DNA of 64,000 nucleotides from Muscardinus avellanarius (Eukaryota; Chordata; Mammalia; Rodentia; Gliridae), in the NCBI GenBank assembly GCA_963383645.1, contig OY726560.1:25632300-25696299 (forward strand). Direction: 5' to 3'. Shown here piece after piece: positions 1 to 11,903 of the stretch. The translations under genes and the position numbers were made by a program. A model generated the notes under the pieces. That model was not told where the DNA came from. It ran no database searches and was given only the letters and a program-made list of their open reading frames with translations. The first letter of the stretch is position 1; the number at the start of each line of letters is the position of its first letter.

Positions 1-300
1 TTTTACTTTTTATTGGTGCATTGTAATCACACATTTGATGGTTCAGGGTGATGGAGGCATACAACACACAGTAGTCATTGAGCCTTCCCTCAGTGTCCAC
101 CCCGCTCCCTCTCCCTCCTCACTTTCCCATGCTCAGCTCATTGATTAGTTTGTGCATGCACATTATGTCTATTCAAGTATTTTCCTCTTCAAGTCTTCTT
201 TCCCCATTCCATCTCCCTCAGTTGGGTCCTCTCCTTCTCTCCACTAAGGTTTTTCCTCCTTTGTTTGGAGACCCTTCTGTGTTTCAAATTCTCCCTAGCT
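1..300 (-). mobile_element. L1 3' UTR remnant (minus strand)
   Basis: Read on the minus strand, this ends with 'acaatgcaccaataaaaa' followed by an A-rich tail. The same 3' terminus recurs at about 40.6, 45.0, 59.9, 60.4 and 63.85 kb. The interior is pyrimidine-rich on the plus strand (purine-rich on the L1 sense strand), as is typical of L1 3' UTRs. The right boundary is approximate, and no coding part of L1 is included. Confidence 0.7.
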
Positions 301-559
301 TCTCCAAATACTTAAAAATTTTTCAAGAAAAATTAGGAGGCGTGCAAAGAAACAGGAAAGTGTTCACCAAATATAGCAGATAAGAAAAAGTACCTATAAG
401 AAACCCAAATTGTTGGACTTAGCAAACAAATACATCTAAGTAAACAGCATAATTATATATTATTATTTATGTTATAATTATACTTACAACTAAATAACCA
501 TTATAAATATGTTCAAAGAAATAAGAGAAATCATACTTTAAAAAGTAAGGGGAAGTTTG
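301..559. other. AT-rich stretch, nothing recognised
   Basis: AT-rich DNA between two LINE remnants. It may be degraded LINE sequence, but I see no motif that decides it. Confidence 0.5.
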
Positions 560-1277
560 ATAATAATGTCTCTTCAAACTGAACATATCAATAAAGAAAT
601 AGATTTATAGAATAGAAACAAAAATACTGGTGTTGAAATTTGCAACTAAAATGAAAATTCTATAGAGTTGGTTTGAATCGAAAGAAAAATGAGTGAGCTG
701 AATATAGATTAAAAAAGATTATGCAACCCAAACAACTCTGAAAAAACAGAATGAAAAAAAGAAAAATCTCTGCAAAAGATGGGATACCATGAAGGGCATC
801 AGCCTATGTGTAATGAGAGGACCAGAAGGAGAAAGAAGAAAACAAAAAAAATATTTTTAAATGATGTCTAAAATCTTCCCAGTTTTTCAAAACATTAATC
901 TATACATCCATGAACTTCAACAGATCCCACATAATCTAAACTCAAAGGGACCCATATATAAATGCACTGCAGCAAAGATGATGAAAGAAATTTCAAAGAA
1001 AAAATCTTGAGGCAGTCAAAGAAAAATGTCTAGTTATGTACAAGAAACCCCAATAAGATTAACAGCCGACTTTTCTTCAGAAACAATGGAGGCCAAAAGG
1101 CAGTAGGAACTCATATTCAAAGTGGCAAAAGAAAGAAAATCATGTTAAACTAAAATCATATACCTAGAAAAACTTTCAAATTAAAAGTGAAAAGTAAACA
1201 TTTCCAATGATCCTTGCAAAAACTACCAAAGAAACTTATTCAAGTGGAAGCAAGTGACAAGGAACAGAAATTCAAAA

Positions 1278-1278
<1 letters not shown>
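560..1278 (+). mobile_element. Old LINE remnant (L1/HAL1-like)
   Basis: A-rich sense strand. The part around 1005-1180 follows the order of a familiar old L1/HAL1 segment: aggcagtcaaagaaaaatgt, then a phrase for removing signal-like 'ttttcttcagaaac', then 'ggaggccaaaaggcag', then 'aaaatcatatacctagaaaa'. It is heavily mutated, no frame stays open, and it is dead. The left boundary is uncertain. Confidence 0.55.

Positions 1279-1279
<1 letters not shown>

Positions 1280-1323
<44 letters not shown>
1280..1323. repeat. (CA)n microsatellite
   Basis: Uninterrupted CA dinucleotides of about 43 bp, grown at the right edge of the LINE remnant and followed by a purine-rich tail. Confidence 0.97.
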
Positions 1324-1326
<3 letters not shown>

Positions 1327-1460
1327 TGAGAGAAAAAGAGAGTGGAGGAAGAGAGAGATAAGGAGTAAAGGTGTTTATGTATTTTTAAAACAATCAATAC
1401 ATATTTCTTCATACTTTAAATTAACTGATTTAAAAGTACTTTTATAAAAATATTTTTTAT

Positions 1461-1667
1461 AGCCAGGCATGGTGGTGCACGCTTGTAATCCCAGCATTTG
1501 GGAAGCTGAGACTGGAGGATCGTGGTTCATGGACAGCCTCAGCTACTTAGTGAGGCCCTCCACAACTCAGTGAGACCCTGTTTCAAAATAAAAAATAAAA
1601 AATAGGACAGGGGTGTAGCTTGGAGGTCGAATGCTCCTGGGTTCCATCCCCAGACCAGCAAAAAAGA
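1461..1667 (+). mobile_element. B1-dID SINE
   Basis: 7SL-type left half beginning 'gccaggcatggtggtgcac', A-rich linker 'aaaataaaaaataaaaa', then a shortened ID-type right half ending 'gttccatccccag'. Full length. Confidence 0.93.
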
Positions 1668-1849
1668 ATATATATATACAATTAAATTGCAATTCTGCGG
1701 AACAACCCCTAAAAATCCTCAAACACTTTGCAGGAAACAATGTTAAGGGATAAAATAATGGAATCAAGAAGCTCTAAATTCTAACTTCATCAGATGGAGT
1801 TAATCCATTTGATGAATTAATCATTTGGATAAATTTATTGAGTGGTAAC

Positions 1850-2110
1850 TGTAGATGGGGGGGGGCATGGCTGAAGAAGCTTGGTCACTGGGGACATACT
1901 TCTGGGGATTCATGTGTCCTGGTCTCTTCCTCCATCTCTGCTTTCCTGATGCCAGGCATTGCGTAGATTTCCTCCCCTGTGCCCTGCCACCATGATGTTT
2001 CTACCTTGGGACCAGCTGAGTACAGACTGGACCTCTGAAAGTCTGCACCAAAGAAATCATTCCTCTTCTAGGCTGTTCTTGTTAGGTATTTTGGTCACAG
2101 TGATGATAAA
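1850..2110 (+). mobile_element. MaLR-like LTR fragment (endogenous retrovirus)
   Basis: The sequence follows the order of a common mammalian MaLR-type LTR: 'catggctgaagaagcttgg', 'ggtcactggggacatact', 'ccaccatgatgtttctacc', 'tggacctctgaaa', then 'ttaggtattttggtcacag'. No internal retroviral sequence lies beside it. I call it by pattern memory, so the exact subfamily is not assigned. Confidence 0.55.
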
Positions 2111-4050
2111 ATGGATTTATGTGTACAATGTATAGAAATATGAACGTATTTACAATCATAAGCACGAAGGAGGTTGGAAAGACTATATTAGAGATGTCAT
2201 TAGTACCAAATGGTAATTTAAACCCAGAGGAACACACGAAGAGAACCAAATCATAAATAAGAGTTTATTATTAAAAACTTACAATTATGCATATATATAC
2301 TTGTCCTCTTCTTTCAATGTATAAAAAGATGTAAAATTATATAAAGTAATAATTATAAGTTTACCCTTATATTTTTATATGTATAGCAATAACATAAATA
2401 TGTAAAGATAAAATTTGGTTGGCATTCATATCAGTCTCCAAAATTTAACATAAATCTAAAATAGTTTCTAAGTTAAGATTCTTATGATAAATGCATAAGG
2501 AAAACACTAAGAAAATTGCTTTGAAAATATAATTTAGAAATTATTAAGGAATTAAAATACTAAAGTACAAAAACATTCAGTTAACATGAAAAAATTTATT
2601 ACAATCTGCTTTCAGGTAATATTACACCAGTTCATGTCATCTAAGAATCATACCAAAATATAGTTATATTTTCCCCTCTCATACTTTGTACTGTTGTTAT
2701 AGATTTAATTCTCACTATTCATGTATATGGTCTTTCTTTACAAAAAAGTATTGTCTTTTAATCAAATTAGAAATTAAAATGAGGAAAGTATGTATATTTC
2801 TGCCAATTTTATGATTTCCACTTTCTTTTCTTGTTATACTTCCAAGTTTTCATATAGTATTATTTTCATCCTACAATTCAAGTGTCCCTTAACACTTCTT
2901 GTAATTTACGTCAGTTAGTATTGAATCATATCAGTTTCTAAATTTAAAAAGCTTAATTTGCCTTTGGCTTTTGATATGTCATACTTTTATTATCACTGAA
3001 TCTGAAGTATTTTATAAATTAATGCTGTCTTTGACACATGCATCTTTTATAAGTGTATTTAATTTCCACATAAAGAAAATTTTCTAGGTATTTTATTGGC
3101 TTTGATTCCAAATTTCATTCTCTTATTATTACAAAACATCCTTTGTAGGATGCCATTCTCTTTCATCTTACTGAGAATTGTTTATTGCCTTCATGTGATT
3201 TATCTTGATGACTGTATGCTGTACCCTTTATATATTTGTTTTCTATGGTTATTATGTATAGTATGGGATAAGCATTAATTAGTTCAAGATGAGTGGTGGT
3301 GTTCTTCATATCTATATTTACACTAAACATTTCATCTGGGTGTTCTATAAGTTAGTAAAATTCACGTGGAAAATTCTCTCACTTTGAGTTTAGAACTAAT
3401 TTTTCTTTTCTTTTTATTTTTGCTTCTTGTGAGTCTTATGTATGAAGAATGTTTTAATCTCACTAAGGCCAAGCCCTGCTATAGTTTCTACGAAATTGTC
3501 CATGTAATAATCAAGAAATCTCTCTGTGACTGGTGGAAACTGGAATGATTCTCAGTCCTTTGTGAACTCTGAAAACAATTCCACATACAAGATATCAGAC
3601 AGATTGCACAGTCTTGTGAATTTTCATTCTACGCAAATACATATTTGTAAATGAAGCTTCATAGAACTTTTTTTTAAATCATTCCCAATTCTACTCAGAA
3701 CTGTGCTAAGACTTTTTGACTTCTTACCTTGGTAGGACCTCTATTTTTTCCTTGGGATTCCGTGTATCATCTCCACAACCTAATATGTGTCCCATGGCAG
3801 AAGTCCAGTATGATTAAAGTTTTTTCTCATTTATTTTCTTCATCCCCATGATCAAAAAGTCCTGCACTGCCTGTACATCAAATTCTGAAGATAGTTTCCT
3901 ACATTTTGTCCAAGTTTCTAGCTTTTCAAGATGAGAGGTTAAATTCTATCCCTGTTACTCCATTGACCCTGTAGTGTATCAGTGGTTATTTATTGTAGAG
4001 GACAAGAGGAGAACAAACGTAAAGATTTATTTATTTTAGTTATTTATTTT
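2111..4050. other. AT-rich, no recognised gene or repeat
   Basis: About 1.9 kb of AT-rich DNA. Open frames here are at most about 60 codons. I recognise no family, splice-flanked exon or structural RNA. Confidence 0.6.
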
Positions 4051-4250
4051 TGTGGGTCTGGGGATGGAATCCAGGGGCATATGACCTCTGAGCTACACCC
4101 CTGCCCTGTTTCTTATTCTTTATTTTGAGACAGGGTTTCACTAAGTTGAGGAGAGCCTATCTAAATAGCTCAGCCTGTCAGCAAACCACGATCCTCCAGT
4201 CTCAGCCTCCCAAATGCTGGGATTACAAGCGTGCACCACCATGCCCGGCT
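4051..4250 (-). mobile_element. B1-dID SINE
   Basis: Reverse complement of the dimeric SINE: the dID half comes first ('gtctggggatggaatccagg') and the 7SL half last ('caccaccatgcccggct'). Directly followed by the target-site copy of its right neighbour. Confidence 0.9.
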
Positions 4251-4265
4251 AAACATAATGATTTA

Positions 4266-4467
4266 TTTATTTTTGACTTATTTGGGTGGCACTGGGGTTC
4301 CTGGAAACCCTTCTACCTCTGGGCTACACTCCTAGACACCTATTTTTTATATTTTTATTTGGAAACAGGGTCTCTGAAGCCAGAGAGGCTGGCTTCGAAC
4401 CTATGTGATCCTCCTGTCTCCGCCTCCCAAGTGTGGGGATTACAAGGGTGTGCCATAACGCCCGGCT
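4266..4467 (-). mobile_element. B1-dID SINE, short-linker subgroup, with target-site duplication
   Basis: Minus-strand SINE whose dID half carries 'ggttcctggaaacccttcta'. It is bracketed by the 15-bp direct repeat aaacataatgattta at 4251-4265 and 4468-4482, which is the target-site duplication and fixes the insertion boundaries. Confidence 0.92.
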
Positions 4468-4683
4468 AAACATAATGATTTAAAGAGGAAGACTGATACT
4501 ATTGAGACTACCATGTGACAAACTCCATGTGTAGACATCACTATCCCATCTCATTCACATTGCAAAGCAGAAGGATAATTGCTCAAAATACACTTAATGA
4601 CTTCTAACTTGTATTTTCTACTTAGATGAGTATTAACAAAGATATAAAGCTCCAAGACTCTTGGTGTTTAGGTAGGTGGTCAC

Positions 4684-4888
4684 TTTTTTTTTTTTGGTGG
4701 TGGTACTGGGGTTAGAACCCAGGGGCTTTTCTACCAACAGGCTATACTCCCAGACCTATTTTATACTTTATTTGGAAAAGTTGCTGAGAGCTTCACTAAG
4801 TAACTGAGGCTGGCTTCAAACCTGTGCAGTCCTCCTGTCTCAGCCTCCCAAACCCTGGGATTACAAGTATGTGCCACCATGCCGGGCT
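4684..4888 (-). mobile_element. B1-dID SINE
   Basis: T-run (the reversed A tail), then 'ggtactggggttagaaccc' from the dID half, then the 7SL half ending 'gtgccaccatgccgggct'. Full length and diverged. Confidence 0.9.
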
Positions 4889-5018
4889 AGATGATCAGTT
4901 TTTATATCCATATGATATTGGAAGAAGAAACCAAGATATAAAATTTCATAGTTAGTAAATAAGATATATGACCTCCCAAGTGGTATCTATGCTGCTAGTC
5001 CAGGGACTCTGCTTTAGT

Positions 5019-5048
5019 GTAAGCTCAAACCAAGGGGTTTGAGCTTAC
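5019..5048. repeat. Perfect 13-bp inverted repeat, 4-nt loop
   Basis: Left arm gtaagctcaaacc (5019-5031), loop aagg, right arm ggtttgagcttac (5036-5048). The arms are exact reverse complements. No run of T follows, and no function is evident. Confidence 0.9.
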
Positions 5049-5107
5049 CCCAATAAAACGTTAATCATCTTTTCCTTGTTTTAAAATTTCATTTGATTTT
5101 ATTTTTA

Positions 5108-5180
5108 CAGTATTGGAATAGAAGTCATAGCATTGCACATGCTAGGAAAGTGCTCTACCCCTAAGCCACCCACTATCCAG
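5108..5180 (-). mobile_element. ID SINE (tRNA-derived, undeleted form)
   Basis: Reversed ID element that retains the middle segment 'gcacatgctaggaaagtgct' missing from dID halves, followed by 'accctaagccacc'. About 73 bp and diverged. Confidence 0.75.
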
Positions 5181-5309
5181 AACTTATTTTTGACTACCTA
5201 GTATTAATTTATATATGTTAATGGTTCAGGGTGATATTTTAATACATGTATACAATATGCACTGATCAAATCAGAGTAACTAATATTTTCTTATCTTTAC
5301 TCTTTATTT

Positions 5310-5310
<1 letters not shown>

Positions 5311-5352
<42 letters not shown>

Positions 5353-5365
5353 GTGTGTGTGTGTT
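5311..5365. repeat. (TG)n microsatellite
   Basis: About 55 bp of TG repeats with one TTG interruption, at the tail end of the adjoining minus-strand SINE. Probably grown from its A-rich tail. Confidence 0.96.
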
Positions 5366-5561
5366 GCTGGGAATTGAAACCAGGGGCCTTCTACCTCCAA
5401 GGTATACCCTCAGCCCTATTTTTTATTTTTTACTTTGAAACAGGGTCTCACTAAGATGCAGAGGGCCTTCCTAAGTAGCTGAGGCTGGGTGTGAACCTGT
5501 GATACTCCTGTCTCAGCCTCCCAAGTACTGAGATTACAAGCGTGAGCCACTACACCTGGCT
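5364..5561 (-). mobile_element. B1-dID SINE inside L1 3' UTR
   Basis: 'ttgctgggaattgaaaccag' opens the reversed dID half and 'gtgagccactacacctggct' closes the 7SL half. L1 3' UTR sequence resumes on the far side. Confidence 0.9.
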
Positions 5562-6077
5562 TTATCCTTTTTTTTTTTTAATGCAAGGATGCTTCAATCT
5601 CCCTCTTCCAGATATTCATCTAATACATAATGAGTTATTGTGAATACTGGTCATCCCACTGTGTCGTAGAACATCAGAGCTTATTTCTTCTCTCTTTGTC
5701 TTGGTATTTATTGTGCAGACTCCTTCTATCCACCTTGTCATCACCACCACACATTCCCTCCCTCCATGACCATTATGCTACATTCAGGCCAACTTTGTTT
5801 AACTTTCACATCTGAAACAGACAATGTGGTAATTATCTTTCTGTAGCTGGCACATTTCACTTGACATAATATCTTCCAGTTCCACCCAATTTGCTGCAAA
5901 TGGCAAGATCTTGCTCTTCTTTATGGCTAAATAATATTTCATTATGTATCTGTACCACATTTTCTTTACCCATTCATCCATTGAGGGGCATTTAGGTTGA
6001 TCCATAGCTTAGCTATTAAGAATACTGCCATAATGAACATGGGAGTGTAAGTAATTCTTTGGTGGGCTGATTTCAAT

Positions 6078-6287
6078 TTTTTTTTTGGCAGTACTGGGGA
6101 TGAAACCCAGGGGTATTCTACTTCTGAGCTATACCCCCAGCCCTACTTTTTATTCTTTATTTTGAGACAGGATCTCACTAAGTTGCAAAAGGCCTCACTA
6201 AGTAGCTGAGGCTGTCTGTGAACCCTGATACTCCTGTCTCAGCCTCCTGAATGATGGGATTACAAGCGTGCGCCACCAGGCTCAGCT
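6078..6287 (-). mobile_element. B1-dID SINE inside L1 3' UTR
   Basis: T-run, 'gcagtactggggatgaaacc', full dimer, ending 'gccaccaggctcagct'. A short direct repeat (ctgattt) flanks it. Confidence 0.92.
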
Positions 6288-6475
6288 CTGATTTTACTTT
6301 CTATGAATAGTTAGTCAGAGATGGGGTAGCTGGATAATATGGTAGTGCCATTCTCAGGTTTTTTTTTTTGTTAATCTTCCATACTATTCTCCCATTATCG
6401 GCCATTCATGGTGTATTTCTTCCTTTGAGATATGCCTGTTCAGATCATTTGCCCAGAAATATATATTTTAGTCAT

Positions 6476-7520
6476 TGAATCCTCAGAATCTATACTGCCT
6501 ACAGTGCCTGGGGCTCACTTTTGACAGTCAGTTGTTTGTCAAATGAATAATATTTTCTCTCTTTTGAATAGTTTCTACCTTTCAATCTCCTGTGTGTTGT
6601 GTGTGGGGGGGATATTGGTGAACAAAGGACTTTAAAACTTTTATCTCTCAAGCAAACTCTTTAAAATCTTTACAGAAGTTCAAAAACATTTTAAAGCGTT
6701 TTAATGTATTTTGTTCTTTTTGCACTTGAAGCCAGAGGCGTGCTACTGCTTGCGTCTGCTTGCTTACAAGTTGAGGCAACCCGAGTCCTCCTGATGGAGG
6801 ATGCCAGGAAAGGGAACAGAAGATGGAGGGGCTATTTCAGAACCAGGCTGCACTTCTTACTTGTTACAGGTCTCTTTTGGAGTAGCCAGGCAGCTCAGTT
6901 CCAACTCTCTACTTGCGGTAATAGCAACAACAATAAAAGAGAGAAATGTTCCAACAGTTTGTAAGTGGGTGGACGATGCAAGACCTGAAGAAACCACACT
7001 GCTCCCCACTTGAGCGCCATGCGGTCTGAATCACTTTTGTTCCCTAGAGCAGCTGTCTTGCCATTGGTGAAAGATAGTGTCTCAGTCCTTCAAAACCTTG
7101 GTGTTTAGACGGTTACTCAAAACTGATGATTCCTACTATGAGCCGTAGCCCATAAGTATTTACCCATGCAAGAAAAGAGTCAGCAGTGAACTATACACCT
7201 AAGGATTAGCATATGCAGAATACAAAAGAAAACAAAACCTGTTTAAAGAGAAAATTCCAGTGTTTGGCATGGTTATGTGTAGTTTTATTTTTAAAACTCA
7301 TCTTCTGAAAGTTTGGGCCAAACTAAAGATCACATAGAATGTAGCACGCACAGGCAGCTTAGGAAACTTTAAAGCATTAGTAGGAAAAAAGTGAATATGG
7401 CATTCACAAGATGGGGTTTGTATACAAGAGAGTTATCTTTTCTTTAAAAAAGTAAATTGGTTTGCTTCTCCAAATTTGTGATTATTTACTACAAGAAGAC
7501 TCATATATTAAATCTATTAT
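6476..7520. other. No recognised gene
   Basis: Unique-looking sequence. The stretch at about 6700-7010 has overlapping 86- and 70-codon open frames with no recognisable protein pattern. I treat them as chance frames. Confidence 0.5.
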
Positions 7521-7735
7521 GAGCCGGGCATGGTGGCACACGCTTGTCATCCCAGCATTTGGAAGGCTGAGACAGGAGGATGGTGGTTCGCAGGCAGCCT
7601 CAAGCTACTACTTAGTGAGGTCCTTTGCAACTCAGAAAAACCCCATTTCAAAATAAAGAACAAAAAATAGGGCTGGGGGTATAGCTCAGTGATAGAATGA
7701 CACTGGGTTCCATCCCCAGTACCGCAAAAAAAAAA
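7521..7735 (+). mobile_element. B1-dID SINE with target-site duplication
   Basis: 'gagccgggcatggtggcaca' through 'ccatccccagtaccgc' plus an A tail. Flanked by the direct repeat aatctattat at 7511-7520 and just after the tail (about 7735-7744). Confidence 0.95.
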
Positions 7736-7745
7736 TCTATTATAG

Positions 7746-10700
7746 GAATAAAGTATATCTATTCTATTTAAGTTTACTTATAAATAATAACAAAAATTTG
7801 GATTTTAGGAAAGTATCAGCCATCATCCACCAAATTTTATTTTTTATATCTCTCTATACTTCATGTCTCTGAATGTGCATATTTTTTGTTAGCAACATTA
7901 TTTAAACATATACTATATATTCCTTATTAAATTAATTCCATCTAAGTTTAAATCTGAACCATTTTGATGATCAGAAACTTCTGTAGGCTACCCTTTTAGG
8001 TTACTAATACATTGGCGGTATGCATCAAAATTTCACCAATAGTAGAGACTCCCCTACCTTTCTGTATTGACATCAAGATAAAACTACACATTCATCATTT
8101 ATTTTGACTTATCAATTATCGGGGGAACGAACGCGAGTATGTTTCTTAAGGCTATCTCACAGAGAGGTGTGGCTGGTATTCCCTGGCATGGATTCTCTAG
8201 TAGATGGCATGCCAAAGTCTTAAGGCTAAAAGTAATTATGCTCAATGTAAGTTAGTTATTCTTTGCCAGTTAAAATTGTCTTTTCAAAGAAGGATTTGAA
8301 TCTACATACATATAAACTATTTCATGAACAGAGGTACAAGAAGTACAAGCTAAATGATTTATTCAACTTTGAAACACAAAGTGAAAGTAATATATATAGA
8401 GAGAGAGATTAAATGAGAGTAGAAGAAAAACTCGGATGGAATTTAGATGGCCTTTCTAGGTAAGGAAATTTATTTTGTCTACATTGAAATAGGTGGGCAA
8501 CAGAGGGCTTGTTGAACATGTATTTTCCTTTATTATGTTACTCTTTTTCTTCTATTGTCTTTGTCTTATACTAAGGAAAAACTCTGCCCTTGTATTGAAA
8601 TTGTGAATAGAACTAAATCTTTTGTACAAAATTAGTTAATGCAGCTAAGTGATGATGTTTTCTCAAGGCAAACAAAACGTTTCTCAAGCTCTAGCTGTCA
8701 TGTTGGGACAATCCCTCAGTAACACAATGTTAGTATGCTTGCAATTAAATATATATAAAGTTAGGCAGTACAAAAATATATTGTTATATATAGTAAAACA
8801 TAGAAGCCCATTTATTCTAAATCAGTGTTCGTTTGATAGCACTAAATATCTTGGTAAGGATATCATGATCCTCTCAGGGGTTTTGATTTAAGCCAACTAA
8901 TATTTAATGACAGCTCTTTGAACTTTCATTTTTATTCATCTGCATTCCAATTACTTTAATATATTGATAATATTCTTTAACTGTAACACACTTTCCAATG
9001 TTTGCTAAGCCAGTGATAGTTCCTTCTCTGAGTCTTTACAATTTGTGTAAGTTACATCTATTATGCCATTAATATGACACAATTATTGCTCTAATTAGAT
9101 GCAGATGTGACTGACAATTATGTATATAGTTTTTCTTCCTTTATGATCTAGTTTTAACATGTCCCCCAATCACACGCTCCCCTCTTCCAAAAAAAAGTCT
9201 GTAATCTCCCTTGTTAGGGAATTTCTATGTAAATGGTAAATGTTACAACAGCAATAAGATTAAAAAGAAAAAGAGACCAACTGGACTCCTGGGTCGGTGA
9301 CTTCTCTTTGAGGCCACCAAACACTCCTCCCTTCTTTGTGTTCACACCCTTGAAACATTTGCAAGCAGTTATCACGTACCCAATTAGCCATTGCTCAGCC
9401 TAGCCATGCATACTCTTGTCATCTTTTTTCTTGCAGTAAGTCAATCCTTTCTTTCTGATTTTCTATGAACTCTCTCCAACACTTCTATATATTTTAAAAA
9501 TAGCATCCTAATGATGACAATATGTCTATTGTTTTCTATTTTAGAAATTGTTTAATGGAACCAGACAGAGTAACATACTGGGTTCTTCAGATAGAGTTTG
9601 TTTACGAGAGGCCATGTGAATAGTAGCACAGTTATTACAAATTATCACTTACCCAAGTGATGATGGAGGGATGTGGGGAATCTTGATTTCACTTACTTTG
9701 CTATCTTGTGAATTATGTGGATAGGTGGTATAGAGAGTTGTATCTATTTTTTAAACTTTTCCCCTAAATGTGTGTGAATATGGTTTCTACGAGATTCAGT
9801 AGTATCTTCCAGTACCCCTTGGGTAAAACCGGCTTTCATCCAGTTGTACAGATGAAAGTCTAAAGTTCCTGAACTATTCTTTCATATCCCTTTAGCTTCG
9901 CCTCCTTACTCTTGATAATGTCGTGGTTCTGTAAAGAACTTGATGCACTCCACCTTGATCAATCACGAAAATTTGAAGTCCTCTGTCCTGCTTTGCAGAG
10001 CGAAAGAGAAATTTTATTTTACCATATTTAACATTTTAAGAAGTAGAAAACACAAATGTCTATGCTTTCTGCTCCCTTCCTTCTCCAAAGAATTCCAGGT
10101 TTTCCAGTGTTGCAGAGGGAATGCTCCATCTCTAGTGCCCTTTCAAAATATGGGCCAAAGAGCTGTTGGTCCAGTTTTTGGAAATGTGTTTGTTAGTCAT
10201 CCTCAGTAATTTGGGGCGCAGAGAGATGATCCAGGATAACAAGGAGGCAAGAGTGGAATTGTTCATTTGAAAACAATATTAGTGAGTGGGAGGCTGGGAC
10301 TTTCCTCTTTCTGTAAGAAGTCACTCACGTATAGAAAAGACAGTGTCTCTCCAACTGCTCTGTCTGGAGATGTGTAATTATTATTATCATCATTAATCGT
10401 CTATATTTGTTCAGAAAGAAGGCAGGACCAAAGAGCTTAAATGACTCGACAAAATCTCTGCTGATGAAAACAATTGCCACACATCTTTGAAATAGGCACA
10501 AATGATTCCCAGAGACCTTATCTTGCTAATTTACTGCTGTACAAAGGTTCTTAGTACTATCAGAATGAGATGAGGGCTGCATTACTAATCAGAGAAGTTA
10601 AAATCAAAGAAAAGATAAATAGACAAAACATGATTGAATCATAAAATAAAAAATAAATACTCCAAAGAAATATAATTGGGAACATTAAGAAGGGAGTGGG

Positions 10701-11140
10701 TGGCTAGTGTGTGTTTCTCTTTGTGTGAGGTGTGATAGGGAAGAGTTACCTTGCAAATTCCTATAGACAAATTTTGATACAAGAAAATAAGATGCTTAAT
10801 TTACTCTGAAATTTTCCGTTCTATCCACATGTTTTGGTTACATAGACATAGTCACAGTGATATAATTTTTATGACTAATCTTTTATTAAAAAACTCTAAA
10901 AATATTTTATGAAGCAAAAACCCACTTGTGCAATAAAAAATGAAAAATATTTGCAATGTCAGTCTCATTACTTCGGATGTTTTTTTACTAGTCAACTTAA
11001 CATATGAATGTATAGAAATTTGATTAAATAGCTATGAATATTTCCTCTGACTTTCTGTTTTAAAAATGATAAGCAGATTATTTAAGAAAACAATTCACCT
11101 ATTTTTCATGGAGGACTGTTCTTGATGCAGTTTTAAAATT
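7746..11140. other. 3.4 kb of AT-rich unique DNA, no recognised gene
   Basis: No SINE and no recognisable LINE core. Open frames of 80 codons (8649-8891) and 89 codons (9940-10209) show no protein-family pattern. I cannot assign any function. Confidence 0.55.
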
Positions 11141-11256
11141 TGTCCTTCTTTATTCTTTTTTTCTTCCTTCCCTCTATCCTTCTCTCTTTTCTGCCTTTCC
11201 TTCTTTTCTTCCTTCTTTCCTCTGTTCCTTCCTTTTTCCATTCTTTTTCTTTTTTA
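11141..11256. repeat. Polypyrimidine tract, degenerate (TTCC/TTCT)n
   Basis: About 115 bp composed almost entirely of C and T on the plus strand. Confidence 0.9.
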
Positions 11257-11550
11257 ATATCTCTCTGCTTTAGAAGGAAAAACACAATTTCCTAAACCAT
11301 TACAATTTATTTCAAGATATTTGATGCACAATGTACTAAAATGTAAAATAAAATTTCCAAATGTGGGCTCAAAGAGAGGGAGGCAAATCCTATCAAAATT
11401 TTCTTTTATCCTGCTCTATTTATTTGTATACTTTTCTTTAAAAATTGATATCAGAGCAACATTCATGGCCAATTGCAATGCAATTTGCAACTGTATCAGG
11501 ACATTAAGAATTAAAAAAACAATATAAAGATAAAAAAAAAAAAGAACAAG

Positions 11551-11740
11551 GTAAACCAGGCATAATTCCAGTACTTGGGAGGCTGAGACAGGAGGATTCA
11601 GGTTCTCCGCCAGCCCTAGCTACTTCGTAAGGTACTCCACAACTTAGTGAAATCCTGTTTCAAAATAAAGAATAAAAAAACAGGCTGGGGGTTTAGCTCA
11701 GAGGTAGAATGCCCCTGAATGCCATCCTCCTCCGTACCAC
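11551..11740 (+). mobile_element. B1-dID SINE, 5' truncated
   Basis: Starts within the 7SL half ('aaccaggcataattccagta'), then the A-rich linker, then the dID half 'ctgggggtttagctcagagg'. The 3' end passes directly into a hexanucleotide repeat. Confidence 0.88.
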
Positions 11741-11744
11741 AGAG

Positions 11745-11789
11745 AGCGGGAGCGGGAGCGGGAGCGGGAGCGGGAGCGGGAGCGGGAGC
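11745..11789. repeat. (AGCGGG)n hexanucleotide repeat
   Basis: Seven perfect AGCGGG units plus a partial one. It is very GC-rich in AT-rich surroundings. Read through, it gives Gly-Ser on the plus strand and Ala-Pro on the minus strand, which produces two spurious open frames. Confidence 0.97.
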
Positions 11790-11823
11790 AAGGACAAGGT
11801 AGTGGCTAGTTTTCAAATAAAAA

Positions 11824-11826
<3 letters not shown>

Positions 11827-11881
<55 letters not shown>

Positions 11882-11903
11882 CACACACACACACACACAC
11901 ACA
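11827..11903. repeat. Compound (TA)n-(CA)n microsatellite
   Basis: About 53 bp of TA dinucleotides followed at once by about 23 bp of AC dinucleotides. Confidence 0.97.

Larger units (their letters stand above)
5210..6475 (-). mobile_element. L1 3' UTR (older L1M/L1P-like), split by two SINEs
   Basis: Recognisable reversed L1 3' end: 'gatattttaatacatgtata', 'cacatttcacttgacataat', 'tccagttccacccaatttgc', 'ccacattttctttacccatt', 'taatgaacatgggagtgta', then 'tggataatatggtagtgcca' beyond the second SINE. The chance minus-strand open frame at 5799-6005 lies within it. Interrupted at 5364-5561 and 6078-6287. Confidence 0.85.

Noticed and set aside
1850..2110. An intact endogenous retrovirus
   Set aside because: Only an LTR-like fragment is present, here and at 25927-26219. 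There is no gag, pol or env sequence beside either.
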